Below, in pieces: positions 35,344 to 45,150 of a stretch of 64,000 nt of DNA; the first letter of the stretch is position 1; each line of letters begins with the position of its first letter. The position numbers and the translations under genes were made by a program. Origin of the DNA: Vibrio rumoiensis. Lineage in GTDB: Bacteria > Pseudomonadota > Gammaproteobacteria > Enterobacterales > Vibrionaceae. The notes under the pieces are model-generated. The model did no database searches. It saw nothing but the letters and a program-made list of their open reading frames with translations, and was not told the origin of the DNA. Location: the NCBI RefSeq assembly GCF_002218045.2, contig NZ_AP018685.1:2232001-2296000 (forward strand). The letters run 5' to 3'.

Positions 35344-37260
35344 ATGGATTATCGAATTGACCTTGCTGTTCTTGAAGAACAAGAAAATTACACTCGCTTT
35401 GGTTTAACCTTACACAATCTCAGCGATAACGATTTGCACGATTGGGCATTGAATGTCAGCTTCCGCCGTTACATTCAACCGGCAAGCTTAACTCAAGGCA
35501 ATATTATTCAAACGGGAAGCTTCTGCCGCTTCACGCCTCATGACAATCAAAGTTTAACGGCCAATGCCCACTACTATGTCGAATTTGGCTGCCACACTTC
35601 CCCTTTCCAACTTTTAGATGATGGATTTGATGATGCTTGTATCCAAACCAACATCGAAGGAAAAATCGAACCATTAGCCGTAATTATCACGCCGGTAACA
35701 CTCAAATCGGCAAGTAAACAACGCGCTTTCATACCTGAAGTATCGACGAATTTACAAGGTATTATTCCCAAACCACAAAGCTTAACCCCAACTGACGGAA
35801 GCTTTGATTTAACTCAGCCTTTAATTTTTCAGTCGCACACCAACCAAGCGAAAAGCGCGCTCAATTGGTTAGCTGGCGAACTCAGCCAAATCTTAAAATC
35901 GACAATAAAAATGAGCACCCAAGGCAACCTGTGTTTTGTCATCACCCCCAATTTGTCTGACGGGGCTTACAAGCTAGAAATACAGCCTCAACAAATCATT
36001 TTGGAAGCTAACTCTTCAAGTGGTTTTATGTACGCTTGCGCCTCTTTATGGCAATGGATAAGCCACCAAGTTCACAATGGCCAGCGCACACTACCTTGTG
36101 TATTAATTGAAGATAAACCTCGATTCTCTCATCGTGGCATGATGCTTGATTGCGCTCGTCACTTCCATAATGTCGATACGGTCAAACGCTTGATCAACCA
36201 GTTAGCACAATTGAAGTTTAATGTTTTTCACTGGCACTTAACCGACGATGAAGGCTGGCGTATTGAAATAAAAGCCCTCCCACAACTCACCAAAATCGGC
36301 GCATGGCGAGGTCTGGAAACATCTCTTGAACCACAGTATTCCAACTTATCCGGAAAACATGGTGGTTTTTATACTCAAGAAGAAATTAAAGACATCATTC
36401 AATACGCCGGTGAGCGCAATATTATAGTGATCCCTGAAATCGATATTCCTGGCCACTGCCGTGCTGCCATTCAATCCTTACCAGAACTTTTGATTGATCC
36501 AGAAGATCAATCCGAGTATCGCAGCATTCAATATTACACAGACAACGTCTTATCTCCGGCATTAGAAGGGACTTACACTTTCCTTGATCTCGTATTAGAA
36601 GAAGTGGTGCAGTTATTCCCCGCTCCTTTCGTACATATTGGTGCGGATGAAGTACCCGAAGGTGTATGGACTCGTAGCCCGAAATGCCAAGCATTAATGC
36701 AGCAACACAACTACCAAGATGCCAAAGAATTACAAGGACATTTATTACGCTACGTTGAAGACAAACTACAGCAGTTAGGCAAACGCATGATTGGTTGGGA
36801 AGAAGTACAGCATGGTAATAAAGTCAGCAAAGAGACCATTGTCTGCTCATGGCAAAGCGAAAAAGCCGGGGTGGAATGCGTCACTAAAGGCTTCGATGTG
36901 ATCTTGCAACCTGCTCAATTTACCTACCTTGATATTGTACAAGATTATCATTGTGAAGAGAAAGGCGTTAACTGGGCCGGCGTTCTTCCTCTTGAGAAAG
37001 CTTACCAATACGAACCTTTTTCGGAACTTGCCGAGGACGATCCTCGTCGACAACACATCTTTGGAATTCAATGCGGCCTATGGTGCGAAATTATTGATAG
37101 CCAAGAACGCATTGATCACATGCTTTTCCCTCGCCTTCTTGCTCTATCAGAAGCGTGTTGGACAAACAAGAAACACCGCAACTGGGAAGACTTTTTAGCA
37201 CGTCTCAATGGGCATTTACCCACGATGACTTACCAAGGCATTCAATTTCACCCTTGGTAA
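35344..37260 (+). CDS. Cytoplasmic beta-N-acetylhexosaminidase (GH20)
   Basis: 638 residues without a signal peptide. An N-terminal carbohydrate-binding-like domain and a GH20b domain lead to the TIM barrel (about 310-600). The catalytic pair is Asp435-Glu436 (HIGADEVPEG); HWHLTDDEGWRIEI is the other family signature. It releases GlcNAc from the non-reducing end of imported chitin oligosaccharides by substrate-assisted catalysis. The start at 35344 follows AGGTGAG; an upstream in-frame ATG at 35191 lies inside the kinase gene and would add 51 unrelated residues. Confidence 0.93.
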   Translation: MDYRIDLAVLEEQENYTRFGLTLHNLSDNDLHDWALNVSFRRYIQPASLTQGNIIQTGSFCRFTPHDNQSLTANAHYYVEFGCHTSPFQLLDDGFDDACIQTNIEGKIEPLAVIITPVTLKSASKQRAFIPEVSTNLQGIIPKPQSLTPTDGSFDLTQPLIFQSHTNQAKSALNWLAGELSQILKSTIKMSTQGNLCFVITPNLSDGAYKLEIQPQQIILEANSSSGFMYACASLWQWISHQVHNGQRTLPCVLIEDKPRFSHRGMMLDCARHFHNVDTVKRLINQLAQLKFNVFHWHLTDDEGWRIEIKALPQLTKIGAWRGLETSLEPQYSNLSGKHGGFYTQEEIKDIIQYAGERNIIVIPEIDIPGHCRAAIQSLPELLIDPEDQSEYRSIQYYTDNVLSPALEGTYTFLDLVLEEVVQLFPAPFVHIGADEVPEGVWTRSPKCQALMQQHNYQDAKELQGHLLRYVEDKLQQLGKRMIGWEEVQHGNKVSKETIVCSWQSEKAGVECVTKGFDVILQPAQFTYLDIVQDYHCEEKGVNWAGVLPLEKAYQYEPFSELAEDDPRRQHIFGIQCGLWCEIIDSQERIDHMLFPRLLALSEACWTNKKHRNWEDFLARLNGHLPTMTYQGIQFHPW

Positions 37261-37311
37261 ACACAAGTTAAAACTCATTCCCACGGTTTATTTTTAAGTA
37301 AGGATTACATC

Positions 37312-39717
37312 ATGAAATACGGCTTTTTCGATAACGACAATCGTGAATATGTCATCACACGCCCTGACGTACCGGCGCCATGGACTAATTACCTAGGCAC
37401 AGAGAAATTCTGTACCGTGATTTCTCATAATGCAGGTGGCTACTCGTTCTACAACTCTCCAGAATATAACCGAGTGACTAAATTCCGCCCAAATGCCAGC
37501 TTTGATCGCCCTGGACACTACGTGTATTTACGTGATGATGAAACTGGCGATTACTGGTCTATTTCATGGCAACCCGTGGCAAAAAGCTTAGATGAAGCGA
37601 GCTACGAAGTTCGCCACGGTTTGTCGTATTCTAAATTTAAATGTGAATACAACGGCATCAGCGCGACCAAAACCCTGTTCGTTCCTAAAGGAGAAGATGC
37701 GGAGGTATGGGATGTGGTGATCAAAAACACCTCTGACAAACCACGTACCATCAGTGCGTTTTCTTTTGTTGAGTTCTCATTTAGCCATATCCAATCAGAT
37801 AATCAGAACCATCAAATGTCGTTGTATTCCGCAGGTACCACTTATCATGAAGGCGTGATCGAATACGATCTTTATTACAACACCAATGACTTTGAAGGCT
37901 TCTACTACTTAGCGTCAACGTTTGATCCTGACTCTTATGATGGTCAACGTGATAGCTTCCTAGGTTTATACCGTGACGAAGCCAACCCAATTGCCGTGGA
38001 GCAAGGCCGATGCTCGAATTCGGCACAAACTTGTTATAACCATTGTGGTTCGCTGCATAAACAATTTGTGATCCAACCGGGTAAAGAAGTACGTTTTGCT
38101 TTCATTCTTGGCATTGGTAAAGGCAATGGCGACAAACTGCGTACTAAATACCAAGACTTAGCCAACGTGGATGCTGCATTCGCAGGTATTAAAGCCCATT
38201 GGGATGAACGTTGCAGCAAATTTCAAGTGAAGTCACCAAACCAAGGTCTTGATACCATGATCAATGCTTGGACACTCTACCAAGCCGAAACTTGTGTGGT
38301 GTGGTCACGCTTTGCTTCTTTCATTGAAGTTGGCGGTCGAACCGGTCTTGGTTACCGTGATACTGCGCAAGATGCGATTTCAGTGCCTCACTCTAATCCT
38401 GCAATGACTCGTAAACGCTTAGTCGATCTACTACGCGGCCAAGTGAAAGCTGGTTACGGTCTGCACTTATTTGATCCTGACTGGTTTGATCCTGAAAAAG
38501 CCGACGTCAAACCATCAAAATCACCAACCGTCGTTCCGACGCCAAGTGATGAAGATAAGATCCACGGCATTGAAGACACCTGTTCAGACGATCACTTATG
38601 GCTTGTTCCTACCATCTGTAAATATGTGATGGAGACCGGTGAAGAATCCTTCTTTGATGAGCAAATTCCTTACGCCGATGGCGGAAATGCTTCTGTATAT
38701 GATCACATGAAAGCGGCGCTCGATTTCTCCGCTGAATACGTGGGTAATACCGGTATTTGTAAAGGGCTACGCGCTGACTGGAACGATTGTTTAAATCTAG
38801 GTGGTGGTGAATCATCAATGGTGTCTTTCTTACACTACTGGGCGCTACAAGAATTTATCGATCTCGCCAAATACCTTGGCAAAATGGAAGATGTCAACAA
38901 ATACACCACCATGGCGGAAGGCGTACGCCAGGCTTGCGAAACTCACTTATGGGATGACGAAGGCGGTTGGTATATCCGCGGCCTAACCAAAGATGGCGAC
39001 AAGATCGGTACTGCGCAGCAAACTGAAGGTAAGATCCACCTAGAATCAAATACTTTAGCGGTATTATCTGGCGCCGTTTCACAAGAGCGTGGCGAACGTG
39101 CCATGGACTCAGTCGATGAACACCTGTATTCACCATACGGCTTGCACTTAAATTCACCGTCCTTCTCTACACCAAACGATGACATTGGTTTTGTCACTCG
39201 CGTTTATCAAGGGGTAAAAGAAAACGGCGCGATCTTCTCGCATCCAAACCCTTGGGCATGGGTAGCCGAAGCGAAACTGGGCCGTGGTGATAAAGCCATG
39301 AAATTCTACGATGCGCTTAACCCATACAACCAAAATGACATGATTGAAAAACGCATCGCGGAACCTTACTCCTACGTGCAATTTATCATGGGTCGCGATC
39401 ATCAAGATCACGGACGTGCCAACCATCCATGGTTAACCGGTACTTCGGGTTGGGCTTATTTCGCAGTGACCAACTTTATCCTTGGCGTACGTCTAGGCTT
39501 TGATGGTTTAAATATTGATCCTTGTATTCCAACTAACTGGCCAGGCTTTGAAGTCACACGTCAATGGCGCGATGCCACTTTTAATATCAAAGTGGAAAAT
39601 CCATCAGGCGTCAGTAAAGGCGTCAAATCCATCACGCTCAATGGCGCAACCATTGAAGGCGCGATTCCAGCTCAAGCAGCAGGTAGTGTTAATGATGTTG
39701 TAGTGGTGATGGGGTAA
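37312..39717 (+). CDS. chbP: N,N'-diacetylchitobiose phosphorylase (GH94)
   Basis: 801 residues, the same size as the enzyme described from Vibrio proteolyticus. It phosphorolyses (GlcNAc)2 to GlcNAc-1-phosphate and GlcNAc, saving one ATP. The catalytic acid is Asp492 (LRADWNDCLNLGG), exactly the residue number reported for that enzyme. Further signatures are GRTGLGYRDTAQD and GRDHQDHGRANHPWLTG. Cytoplasmic. The product GlcNAc-1-phosphate is the presumed substrate of the phosphohexomutase downstream, separated by a heptamer tandem array. Confidence 0.96.
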   Translation: MKYGFFDNDNREYVITRPDVPAPWTNYLGTEKFCTVISHNAGGYSFYNSPEYNRVTKFRPNASFDRPGHYVYLRDDETGDYWSISWQPVAKSLDEASYEVRHGLSYSKFKCEYNGISATKTLFVPKGEDAEVWDVVIKNTSDKPRTISAFSFVEFSFSHIQSDNQNHQMSLYSAGTTYHEGVIEYDLYYNTNDFEGFYYLASTFDPDSYDGQRDSFLGLYRDEANPIAVEQGRCSNSAQTCYNHCGSLHKQFVIQPGKEVRFAFILGIGKGNGDKLRTKYQDLANVDAAFAGIKAHWDERCSKFQVKSPNQGLDTMINAWTLYQAETCVVWSRFASFIEVGGRTGLGYRDTAQDAISVPHSNPAMTRKRLVDLLRGQVKAGYGLHLFDPDWFDPEKADVKPSKSPTVVPTPSDEDKIHGIEDTCSDDHLWLVPTICKYVMETGEESFFDEQIPYADGGNASVYDHMKAALDFSAEYVGNTGICKGLRADWNDCLNLGGGESSMVSFLHYWALQEFIDLAKYLGKMEDVNKYTTMAEGVRQACETHLWDDEGGWYIRGLTKDGDKIGTAQQTEGKIHLESNTLAVLSGAVSQERGERAMDSVDEHLYSPYGLHLNSPSFSTPNDDIGFVTRVYQGVKENGAIFSHPNPWAWVAEAKLGRGDKAMKFYDALNPYNQNDMIEKRIAEPYSYVQFIMGRDHQDHGRANHPWLTGTSGWAYFAVTNFILGVRLGFDGLNIDPCIPTNWPGFEVTRQWRDATFNIKVENPSGVSKGVKSITLNGATIEGAIPAQAAGSVNDVVVVMG

Positions 39718-39726
39718 AAGTCCCTA

Positions 39727-39803
39727 GGTCTCGGGTCTCGGGTCTCGGGTCTCGGGTCTCGGGTCTCGGGTCTCGGGTCTCGGGTCTCGGGTCTCGGGTC
39801 TCG
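39727..39803 (+). repeat. Tandem array, 11 perfect copies of GGTCTCG
   Basis: 77 bases of an exact 7-bp unit between the phosphorylase and mutase genes, beginning 10 bases after the stop codon. The preceding AGTCCCTAG recurs at about 41339-41347 after the mutase gene, so it belongs to a dispersed intergenic repeat type. Perfect identity of all copies suggests recent expansion by slippage. Confidence 0.95.
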
Positions 39804-39898
39804 AAGAAAGCTTAAAAATATTCCGAATTTCAAAGCAACAATTTCGAGTCACAAGTAACGAGCATTCGTTTTTTCGGCTCTTTTAAAAGGATATCAAT

Positions 39899-41311
39899 AT
39901 GATCAAATTTGGAACCGGCGGTTGGCGCGCCTTTATTGGTGAAGAGTTCACCCAGGCCAACGTGCGACTGGTTGCTCAGGCTGTTGCCAATATCATGCAA
40001 AAGGAAAACGTGCTCAATAATGGCTTCGTGATTGGCTATGACCGCCGTTTTTTATCTGATAAAGCAGCCGTTTGGTTTGCCGAAGTATTGGCCGCAAATG
40101 GGATAACGGTTAGCTTTATTAATCGCTTTGTCCCAACACCTATTGTCATGTTTCAAAGCAACAAAATGGGGTGCACTTATTCTGCTTGTATTACCGCTTC
40201 GCATAACCCAGCCGATTACAACGGCATCAAGGTGTTTATCGAAGGTGGGCGGGATGCCGATGAAGTGATCACCCAAAAGATCGAAGCGCAAATTGCAGAA
40301 TTGCAAGATAACGATGTTCAGCGTATCGACTTTGAAGACGCATTGTCATCCGGCCAAGTAGTAATCATCAACCCAATGAATGACTTTGTCGACTCAGTGA
40401 TCAACTTCATTGATATTGAAGCAATCAAAAAAGCCAACTTACGCGTACTGATCGATCCTATGTTTGGCGTCGCAAAAAACGCCCTACAAACCGTATTGAT
40501 CAATGGCCGTTGTGATGTTGACGTGATCAACGATGGTGAAAACCCATCTTTTGGTGGCTTAATGCCCTCACCGAGTGCCGCGACACTCTACCGCCTAAAA
40601 CACCTAGTCGCTGCCGAAGGTTACGACATCGGCATTGGTACTGATGGCGATGCTGATCGTTTAGGTATTATTGATGAAAAAGGTAACTTCATTCACCCCA
40701 ACGAAGTATTGATGTTGCTGTACTACTACTTGCTCGAATACAAAGGTTGGAAAGGCTCTGTGGTGCGCAATATTGCTACCACTCATCTATTGGATAAGAT
40801 CGCGGCCGATCACGGTGAAAAAAGCTTTGAAGTGCCTGTCGGATTTAAGCACATCAGCAGCCAAATGGAAGCCGATGATTCATTGATTGGCGGTGAAAGT
40901 TCAGGTGGTTTAACCATTCGTGGTCATATCAAAGGTAAAGATGGCGTATTTGCCTCTAGCCTGCTGGTAGAACTCATCAGTGTCACCGGCAAAAAGTTGT
41001 CAGAAATGCTTGATGAAATCTACGCTCGTTATGGTTATGCCTATACCGCAGAAGGAGACTGCACTTTTAAACCAGCACAAAAAGAAGTGCTGTACAACAA
41101 AATCTATGTTGAAAAACAACTACCTGAATTTGAATATGAAGTTGAAAAAGTCAGCTATGAAGATGGCGCAAAAGTGTACTTCAAAAACGGTGGTTGGGTG
41201 ATTACCCGCTTCTCAGGAACAGAGCCTTTACTGCGTATTTTCTCAGAAATGGAAGATAAAGAAACCGCGGAAAGTGTCGTCGCTCAAATGAAAGCGTTTT
41301 TGGCGTTATAG
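39899..41311 (+). CDS. Phosphohexomutase (phosphomannomutase/phosphoglucomutase family)
   Basis: 470 residues of the alpha-D-phosphohexomutase superfamily. The phosphoserine is Ser101 (TASHNP), the metal loop is DGDADR (249-254), sugar binding is GGESSGG and the phosphate-binding loop near the C-terminus is RFSGTEPLLRIF. In this operon it most likely converts GlcNAc-1-phosphate from the phosphorylase to GlcNAc-6-phosphate; the substrate is inferred from context. The Shine-Dalgarno AAAAGG is 8 bases before the start. It is the last gene of the chitobiose operon. Confidence 0.9.
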   Translation: MIKFGTGGWRAFIGEEFTQANVRLVAQAVANIMQKENVLNNGFVIGYDRRFLSDKAAVWFAEVLAANGITVSFINRFVPTPIVMFQSNKMGCTYSACITASHNPADYNGIKVFIEGGRDADEVITQKIEAQIAELQDNDVQRIDFEDALSSGQVVIINPMNDFVDSVINFIDIEAIKKANLRVLIDPMFGVAKNALQTVLINGRCDVDVINDGENPSFGGLMPSPSAATLYRLKHLVAAEGYDIGIGTDGDADRLGIIDEKGNFIHPNEVLMLLYYYLLEYKGWKGSVVRNIATTHLLDKIAADHGEKSFEVPVGFKHISSQMEADDSLIGGESSGGLTIRGHIKGKDGVFASSLLVELISVTGKKLSEMLDEIYARYGYAYTAEGDCTFKPAQKEVLYNKIYVEKQLPEFEYEVEKVSYEDGAKVYFKNGGWVITRFSGTEPLLRIFSEMEDKETAESVVAQMKAFLAL

Positions 41312-41646
41312 GTATTCGGTTACTAGGTACGAGTTCCTAGTCCCTAGATTTGGAAGAGATCGTGGTGAAAGCTGCGATCTCTTTTTTTCGTTTCTCGACT
41401 TTCGGGCGCTGCGCTGCTCGTCACTCGAAAAAGATGAAAAGCCCAAAGCACTTATGAGAGATTAGTAAGCGAGGCGACCTAGCCTTGGCTACCATTAAAA
41501 AAACTAATCCATCACATTGATTTTCTTCTTGTGAATTTACTCACATTCTTATTGCTGAAGAGACCATTAAGTTCTAATATCCACGCCAAATTCAGGGTCA
41601 ATTATTCGCCCATTTTCCTTACTTAAATTTATCGTGGAGAAGATGC
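41312..41646. other. Intergenic region after the chitobiose operon
   Basis: 335 bases. They hold a degenerate short-repeat tract (CTAGGTACGAGTTCCTAG and AGTCCCTAG, 41324-41347), the operon terminator (41355-41388) and a further repeat-like GC-rich stretch (CTGCGCTGCTCGTCACTCG, about 41408-41427) resembling the CGAGTAA-type heptamers. The rest is the emrD promoter region; its Shine-Dalgarno GGAG is at about 41635-41638. Confidence 0.6.
41355..41388 (+). terminator. Rho-independent terminator of the chitobiose operon
   Basis: AGAGATCG-(12)-CGATCTCT stem with a run of seven T, 43 bases after the mutase stop. Confidence 0.85.
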
Positions 41647-42852
41647 ATGTCTGCGCCTTTTAGTTTACTTAAACTAACCTTCTTAATCGCTATCTTGGCG
41701 GCAGTGGGCCAAATGACGCAAACCATGTATGTACCATCAATGGGTTACATGGCACATGAATTTCATGTCTCTGCAGCGTCGATGCAAGCGGTCATGGCGT
41801 GTTATTTGATCCCTTATGGCTTATCACAATTTATCTATGGGCCATTATCGGATCGCTTAGGCCGTCGACCAATTATTTTAGCTGGTTTAATCATCTACGT
41901 TGCCGGCTCTATTTTGGCGTTATTTTCTCATAACTTTCATTTATTCTTAGTGGCCAGTTTTATCCAAGGTATGGGCATTGGTTGTGGCGGTGCCATGGCT
42001 CGAACATTAAGTCGCGATTGCTTTTCCGGTCCAGAGCTACATAAAGTGAATAGCTTGATCAGCATGTGCCTTATGTTTTCACCATTAATGGCTCCATTAT
42101 TAGGTGGCTACTTAACGGAAGTGTTTAATTGGCGTAGCAGCTACTTATTTCTCGCGCTATTTAGTATTGGCGTCACCATTATCATGTTCACTCACATGAC
42201 AGAAACGCTACCTAAAGAAGCGCGTCGTTATGATTCTGTCACGACCAGTTACCGCTATGTGATGGGCAATCGTCAGTTTCAGGGCTACTTATTATGCTTA
42301 GTGGCGACGTTTGCCGGTGTGGCATTATTTGAAGCCGCGGCGGGTGTACTGCTCGGCGGTAAGCTAAAACTGCCAGCCACCACGGTTAGCTTGTTATTTA
42401 TTGTGCCTATCCCTGGTTACTTGCTAGGCGCGGCAATGTCGAGCTGGATTGCAACGCGTCACTCAGAGAAACGAGCGCTTAACTTCGGGTTGGTCGCCAT
42501 TGCGATTGGTTCTTTGGTGATCTTTATTCCTGGTGTATTTGGCTATACGAACGCGGTAAGTTTAGTCGGTGGCGCAACCATCTATTTCTTAGGGGCTGGC
42601 GTACTATTTCCAGCAGCGACGACCGGTGCGATTTCACCTTTCCCGCAACACGCAGGAACGGCAGGTGCATTATTAGGCGGTATTCAAAACTTTGGCGCCG
42701 GTATGGCAACATTACTGGCTGCAATGATGCCAGCACAAAATCAACTTCCACTTGGTGCATTGATGCTTGCCATGTCATTACTGGCTGTAATGGGCTTACA
42801 CAGAGTCAATAAAACTCCACTTCCGCCAGATGCGTTGGGTAGCACACTGTAA
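41647..42852 (+). CDS. emrD: Multidrug efflux MFS transporter EmrD
   Basis: 401 residues with 12 membrane segments. Drug:H+ antiporter of the Bcr/CflA group. It shows the MFS motif A after span 2 (GPLSDRLGRRPIIL), motif C-like SPLMAPLLGGYL in span 5, and close resemblance to E. coli EmrD (AAVGQMTQTMYVPSM at the start, FPQHAGTAGALLGGIQN near the end). EmrD exports uncouplers and amphipathic drugs in E. coli; substrates here are unknown. Single-gene unit with a bidirectional terminator. Confidence 0.92.
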   Translation: MSAPFSLLKLTFLIAILAAVGQMTQTMYVPSMGYMAHEFHVSAASMQAVMACYLIPYGLSQFIYGPLSDRLGRRPIILAGLIIYVAGSILALFSHNFHLFLVASFIQGMGIGCGGAMARTLSRDCFSGPELHKVNSLISMCLMFSPLMAPLLGGYLTEVFNWRSSYLFLALFSIGVTIIMFTHMTETLPKEARRYDSVTTSYRYVMGNRQFQGYLLCLVATFAGVALFEAAAGVLLGGKLKLPATTVSLLFIVPIPGYLLGAAMSSWIATRHSEKRALNFGLVAIAIGSLVIFIPGVFGYTNAVSLVGGATIYFLGAGVLFPAATTGAISPFPQHAGTAGALLGGIQNFGAGMATLLAAMMPAQNQLPLGALMLAMSLLAVMGLHRVNKTPLPPDALGSTL

Positions 42853-42869
42853 TCCCCAAAGCTAGATAA

Positions 42870-42903
42870 AAAGCCGCGTAAGAATCATTCCTTACGCGGC
42901 TTT
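42870..42903. terminator. Bidirectional terminator between emrD and the HopJ-family gene
   Basis: A 13-bp perfect stem, AAAGCCGCGTAAG/CTTACGCGGCTTT, with an 8-base loop between converging genes. Confidence 0.9.
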
Positions 42904-42934
42904 ATTTTGAGCTGTCTTTTTGCTAATTGTTGAA

Positions 42935-43273
42935 TTAATTCAGCGCCGGAGAGGAGAACTTAATTCCATCCCAACCATATTGAATAAAGTTACGTATATT
43001 CTGATGATCATCATTTTCTGGATGCTCTAATACATCCTGACGATAAAATTTACCGAAACAAGCTAAGGTTTGTGCTTGCGTTAGATTATGCATTTGGGCA
43101 AACGCAAAGATCTTACAAGACCCATTATTTTCTCCTGCCTTATTATGCACTTGTCCATTAATAAAATCGGTTGGTGTAAAAGTATAGCTAGCATCGATAG
43201 CGGCGATGGTTTGCTCAAATTCAACCGATAATGGCTCTGTCGTCACTTGATGCAAAAATTCCGTTAGTTCCAT
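42935..43273 (-). CDS. HopJ type III effector family protein
   Basis: 112 residues matching the HopJ family: F-x-x-TIAAIDASYTFTPTDFINGQVHN, GSCKIFAFAQMHNLT, ALACFG-like TLACFGKFYRQDVL and GWDGIKF near the C-terminus. Despite the name, homologues are widespread in bacteria without type III secretion, and no secretion genes lie nearby, so an effector role is unlikely. The function is unknown. A good Shine-Dalgarno (AGGAG) precedes the start. Confidence 0.85.
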   Translation of the reverse strand: MELTEFLHQVTTEPLSVEFEQTIAAIDASYTFTPTDFINGQVHNKAGENNGSCKIFAFAQMHNLTQAQTLACFGKFYRQDVLEHPENDDHQNIRNFIQYGWDGIKFSSPALN

Positions 43274-43415
43274 TGGCGTCTCCTTATATTTAGTCCCAGT
43301 TTATGTGACTTCATCCTGATTGCCAACCTTCAACCTTGCCGCAATAAATTCATCCAAGCTATAAAAACTCGCACTAGACTTAATAAATGAAGAACCACTC
43401 ATAAAGGACAAATGT

Positions 43416-43982
43416 ATGGCTAAAATACTGATTATTGCTGGCGATTTTGTAGAAGATTATGAACTCATGGTGCCTTTTCAAGCACTGTTAATGCTTGGGC
43501 ACGATGTCAAAGTGGTTTGCCCAGACAAGCAATCCGGCGACACCATAAAGACCGCTATTCATGATTTTGAAGGGGACCAAACCTACACTGAAAAGCCGGG
43601 GCACCTATTCGCTCTTAACTATGATTTCTCGCATGCTCGCGGAGAGGATTTTGACGCCTTGCTTATCCCAGGTGGACGAGCACCTGAATATTTAAGGCTT
43701 AATGATAAAGTGATCGCCTTAGTTCAACATTTTGCCCAAGCCAACAAGCCGATTGCAGCGGTTTGTCATGGGGCACAGCTACTAGCGGCGGCAAAAGTTA
43801 TTGATGGAAAACGAATTTCAGCTTACCCCGCTTGCGCGCCAGAAGTGCTGCTTGCCGGAGCCAGTTATGCTGAAATTGAAGTAACCGAGGCTATTACTGA
43901 CGGGCTCTTTGTCACCGCGCCAGCTTGGCCTGCCCATCCAGCATGGCTAGCACAATTCAATCAATTACTCAGCGACATTTAA
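43416..43982 (+). CDS. DJ-1/PfpI family protein
   Basis: 188 residues, class I glutamine-amidotransferase-like fold. The nucleophile Cys is in the elbow AVCHGAQLLAAA, and an acidic residue is in the early GDFVEDYEL motif. The family includes proteases, deglycases and stress chaperones; the exact activity cannot be assigned. It stands alone after the HopJ gene, with Shine-Dalgarno AAAGGA, and converges with fbpC. Confidence 0.88.
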   Translation: MAKILIIAGDFVEDYELMVPFQALLMLGHDVKVVCPDKQSGDTIKTAIHDFEGDQTYTEKPGHLFALNYDFSHARGEDFDALLIPGGRAPEYLRLNDKVIALVQHFAQANKPIAAVCHGAQLLAAAKVIDGKRISAYPACAPEVLLAGASYAEIEVTEAITDGLFVTAPAWPAHPAWLAQFNQLLSDI

Positions 43983-44018
43983 CACAACTAAGCTTCACTC
44001 GCCTTAATAAAAAATAAA

Positions 44019-44051
44019 TAAGCAGCCTAAAGTAACGGTTAGCGCTGCTTA
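44019..44051 (-). terminator. Terminator of the fbp operon
   Basis: TAAGCAGC/GCTGCTTA stem with a 17-base loop. Read on the minus strand it is followed by a T-rich tract, fitting termination after fbpC. Confidence 0.65.
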
Positions 44052-44067
44052 AATCCCCCTTAACTAG

Positions 44068-45150
44068 TTAAAAAATTAAGGCACCATTGCAATCAACATC
44101 AACAGAAACTTTTTGACCGACTTCCAGTAAATGATGAGATTGGCCCAATAAATGGACCCCCTGAACATCCACAACATAACGGCAGTGATCCCCCATAAAT
44201 TGTTGTTCAAGAACAGGAATGTCACCATCATCATCTTGCTGAAGAAAAATCTGCTGTGGTCTTAATAAAATTTCACAAGCTTTTCCTACTGCTATGGAGT
44301 CAGTGCTCACTATCTGCATTTCACCAAGCACAGTATCAAATCGATTTGGCGCGAGCTTTTGAGCAGGCAAATAACAGCCACCACCAAGGAAGTTCGCGAC
44401 AAACTTACTCGAGGGTTGATAATACAATTGAGCAGCACTCCCAAATTGCTCGATAACCCCATTATTCATGACCGCCATTTTATCCGCAAAAGCGAAAGCC
44501 TCTTCACGCGAGTGAGTCACAAATATTGCGGTCACGCCTTGCTTCTTGAAGATACGTCGAATATCGCGGATCAATTCATGACGCACTTGCGTATCGATAT
44601 TAGAAAAAGGCTCATCCAGCAATAATAAATCCGGTTGACATGCCAAGGAGCGAGCAATCGCCACTCGTTGTTGCTGACCACCAGAAAGCTGATGAGGGTA
44701 TCTTTCTGCAAGACCAGTTAGATGAACCAGTTGTAGCATATTTTCAATTATCGCCTTTTGTTGCGATTGGCTTTTATCGGTCAAACCAAACGCCACATTT
44801 TCAGCCACCGTAAGATGAGGAAATAAGGCATAGTCTTGAAAAATAAGCCCGATATTACGTTCTTCCGGTGGTAGCCAGTACTTACCATCATCAATCACTT
44901 TATCATTCAGAATCATCTCACCTGATGATAAGGGTAATAAGCCGGCTATCGCTTTCAATAGCGTAGTTTTACCACACCCACTCGCCCCTAATAAGCAGAC
45001 AATTTCACCTTGCTTTACTTTCAAGTTAAGCTTTTCTAATACTGCCGGAATAGCTTGATTAGAAGGAGAGTTCGATGAATAACGACACGTTAAGTTATCA
45101 ATCGTCAAAGCCGTAGTGGCGACATCCAAAGGTTGAGAAGATATTGTCAT
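44068..45150 (-). CDS. fbpC: Iron(III) ABC transporter ATP-binding protein
   Basis: 360 residues. Walker A GASGCGKTT, Q-loop IGLIFQDYALFPHL, signature LSGGQQQRVAIARS and Walker B LLLLDEPFSNID, followed by a C-terminal TOBE-like regulatory domain (about 250-360). It energises ferric iron import through FbpB. The start codon directly abuts the fbpB stop (no spacer), so translation is coupled. Last gene of fbpABC. Confidence 0.93.
   Translation of the reverse strand: MTISSQPLDVATTALTIDNLTCRYSSNSPSNQAIPAVLEKLNLKVKQGEIVCLLGASGCGKTTLLKAIAGLLPLSSGEMILNDKVIDDGKYWLPPEERNIGLIFQDYALFPHLTVAENVAFGLTDKSQSQQKAIIENMLQLVHLTGLAERYPHQLSGGQQQRVAIARSLACQPDLLLLDEPFSNIDTQVRHELIRDIRRIFKKQGVTAIFVTHSREEAFAFADKMAVMNNGVIEQFGSAAQLYYQPSSKFVANFLGGGCYLPAQKLAPNRFDTVLGEMQIVSTDSIAVGKACEILLRPQQIFLQQDDDGDIPVLEQQFMGDHCRYVVDVQGVHLLGQSHHLLEVGQKVSVDVDCNGALIF

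Noticed and set aside
39727..39803. Possible CRISPR array
   Set aside because: The unit is 7 bp, the copies are contiguous with no spacers, and there are no cas genes; it is a simple tandem repeat. The same holds for 50283-50338.
42935..43273. Type III secretion effector
   Set aside because: The HopJ name comes from a plant pathogen study. No secretion genes or chaperone lie nearby and the family is widespread in non-pathogens.
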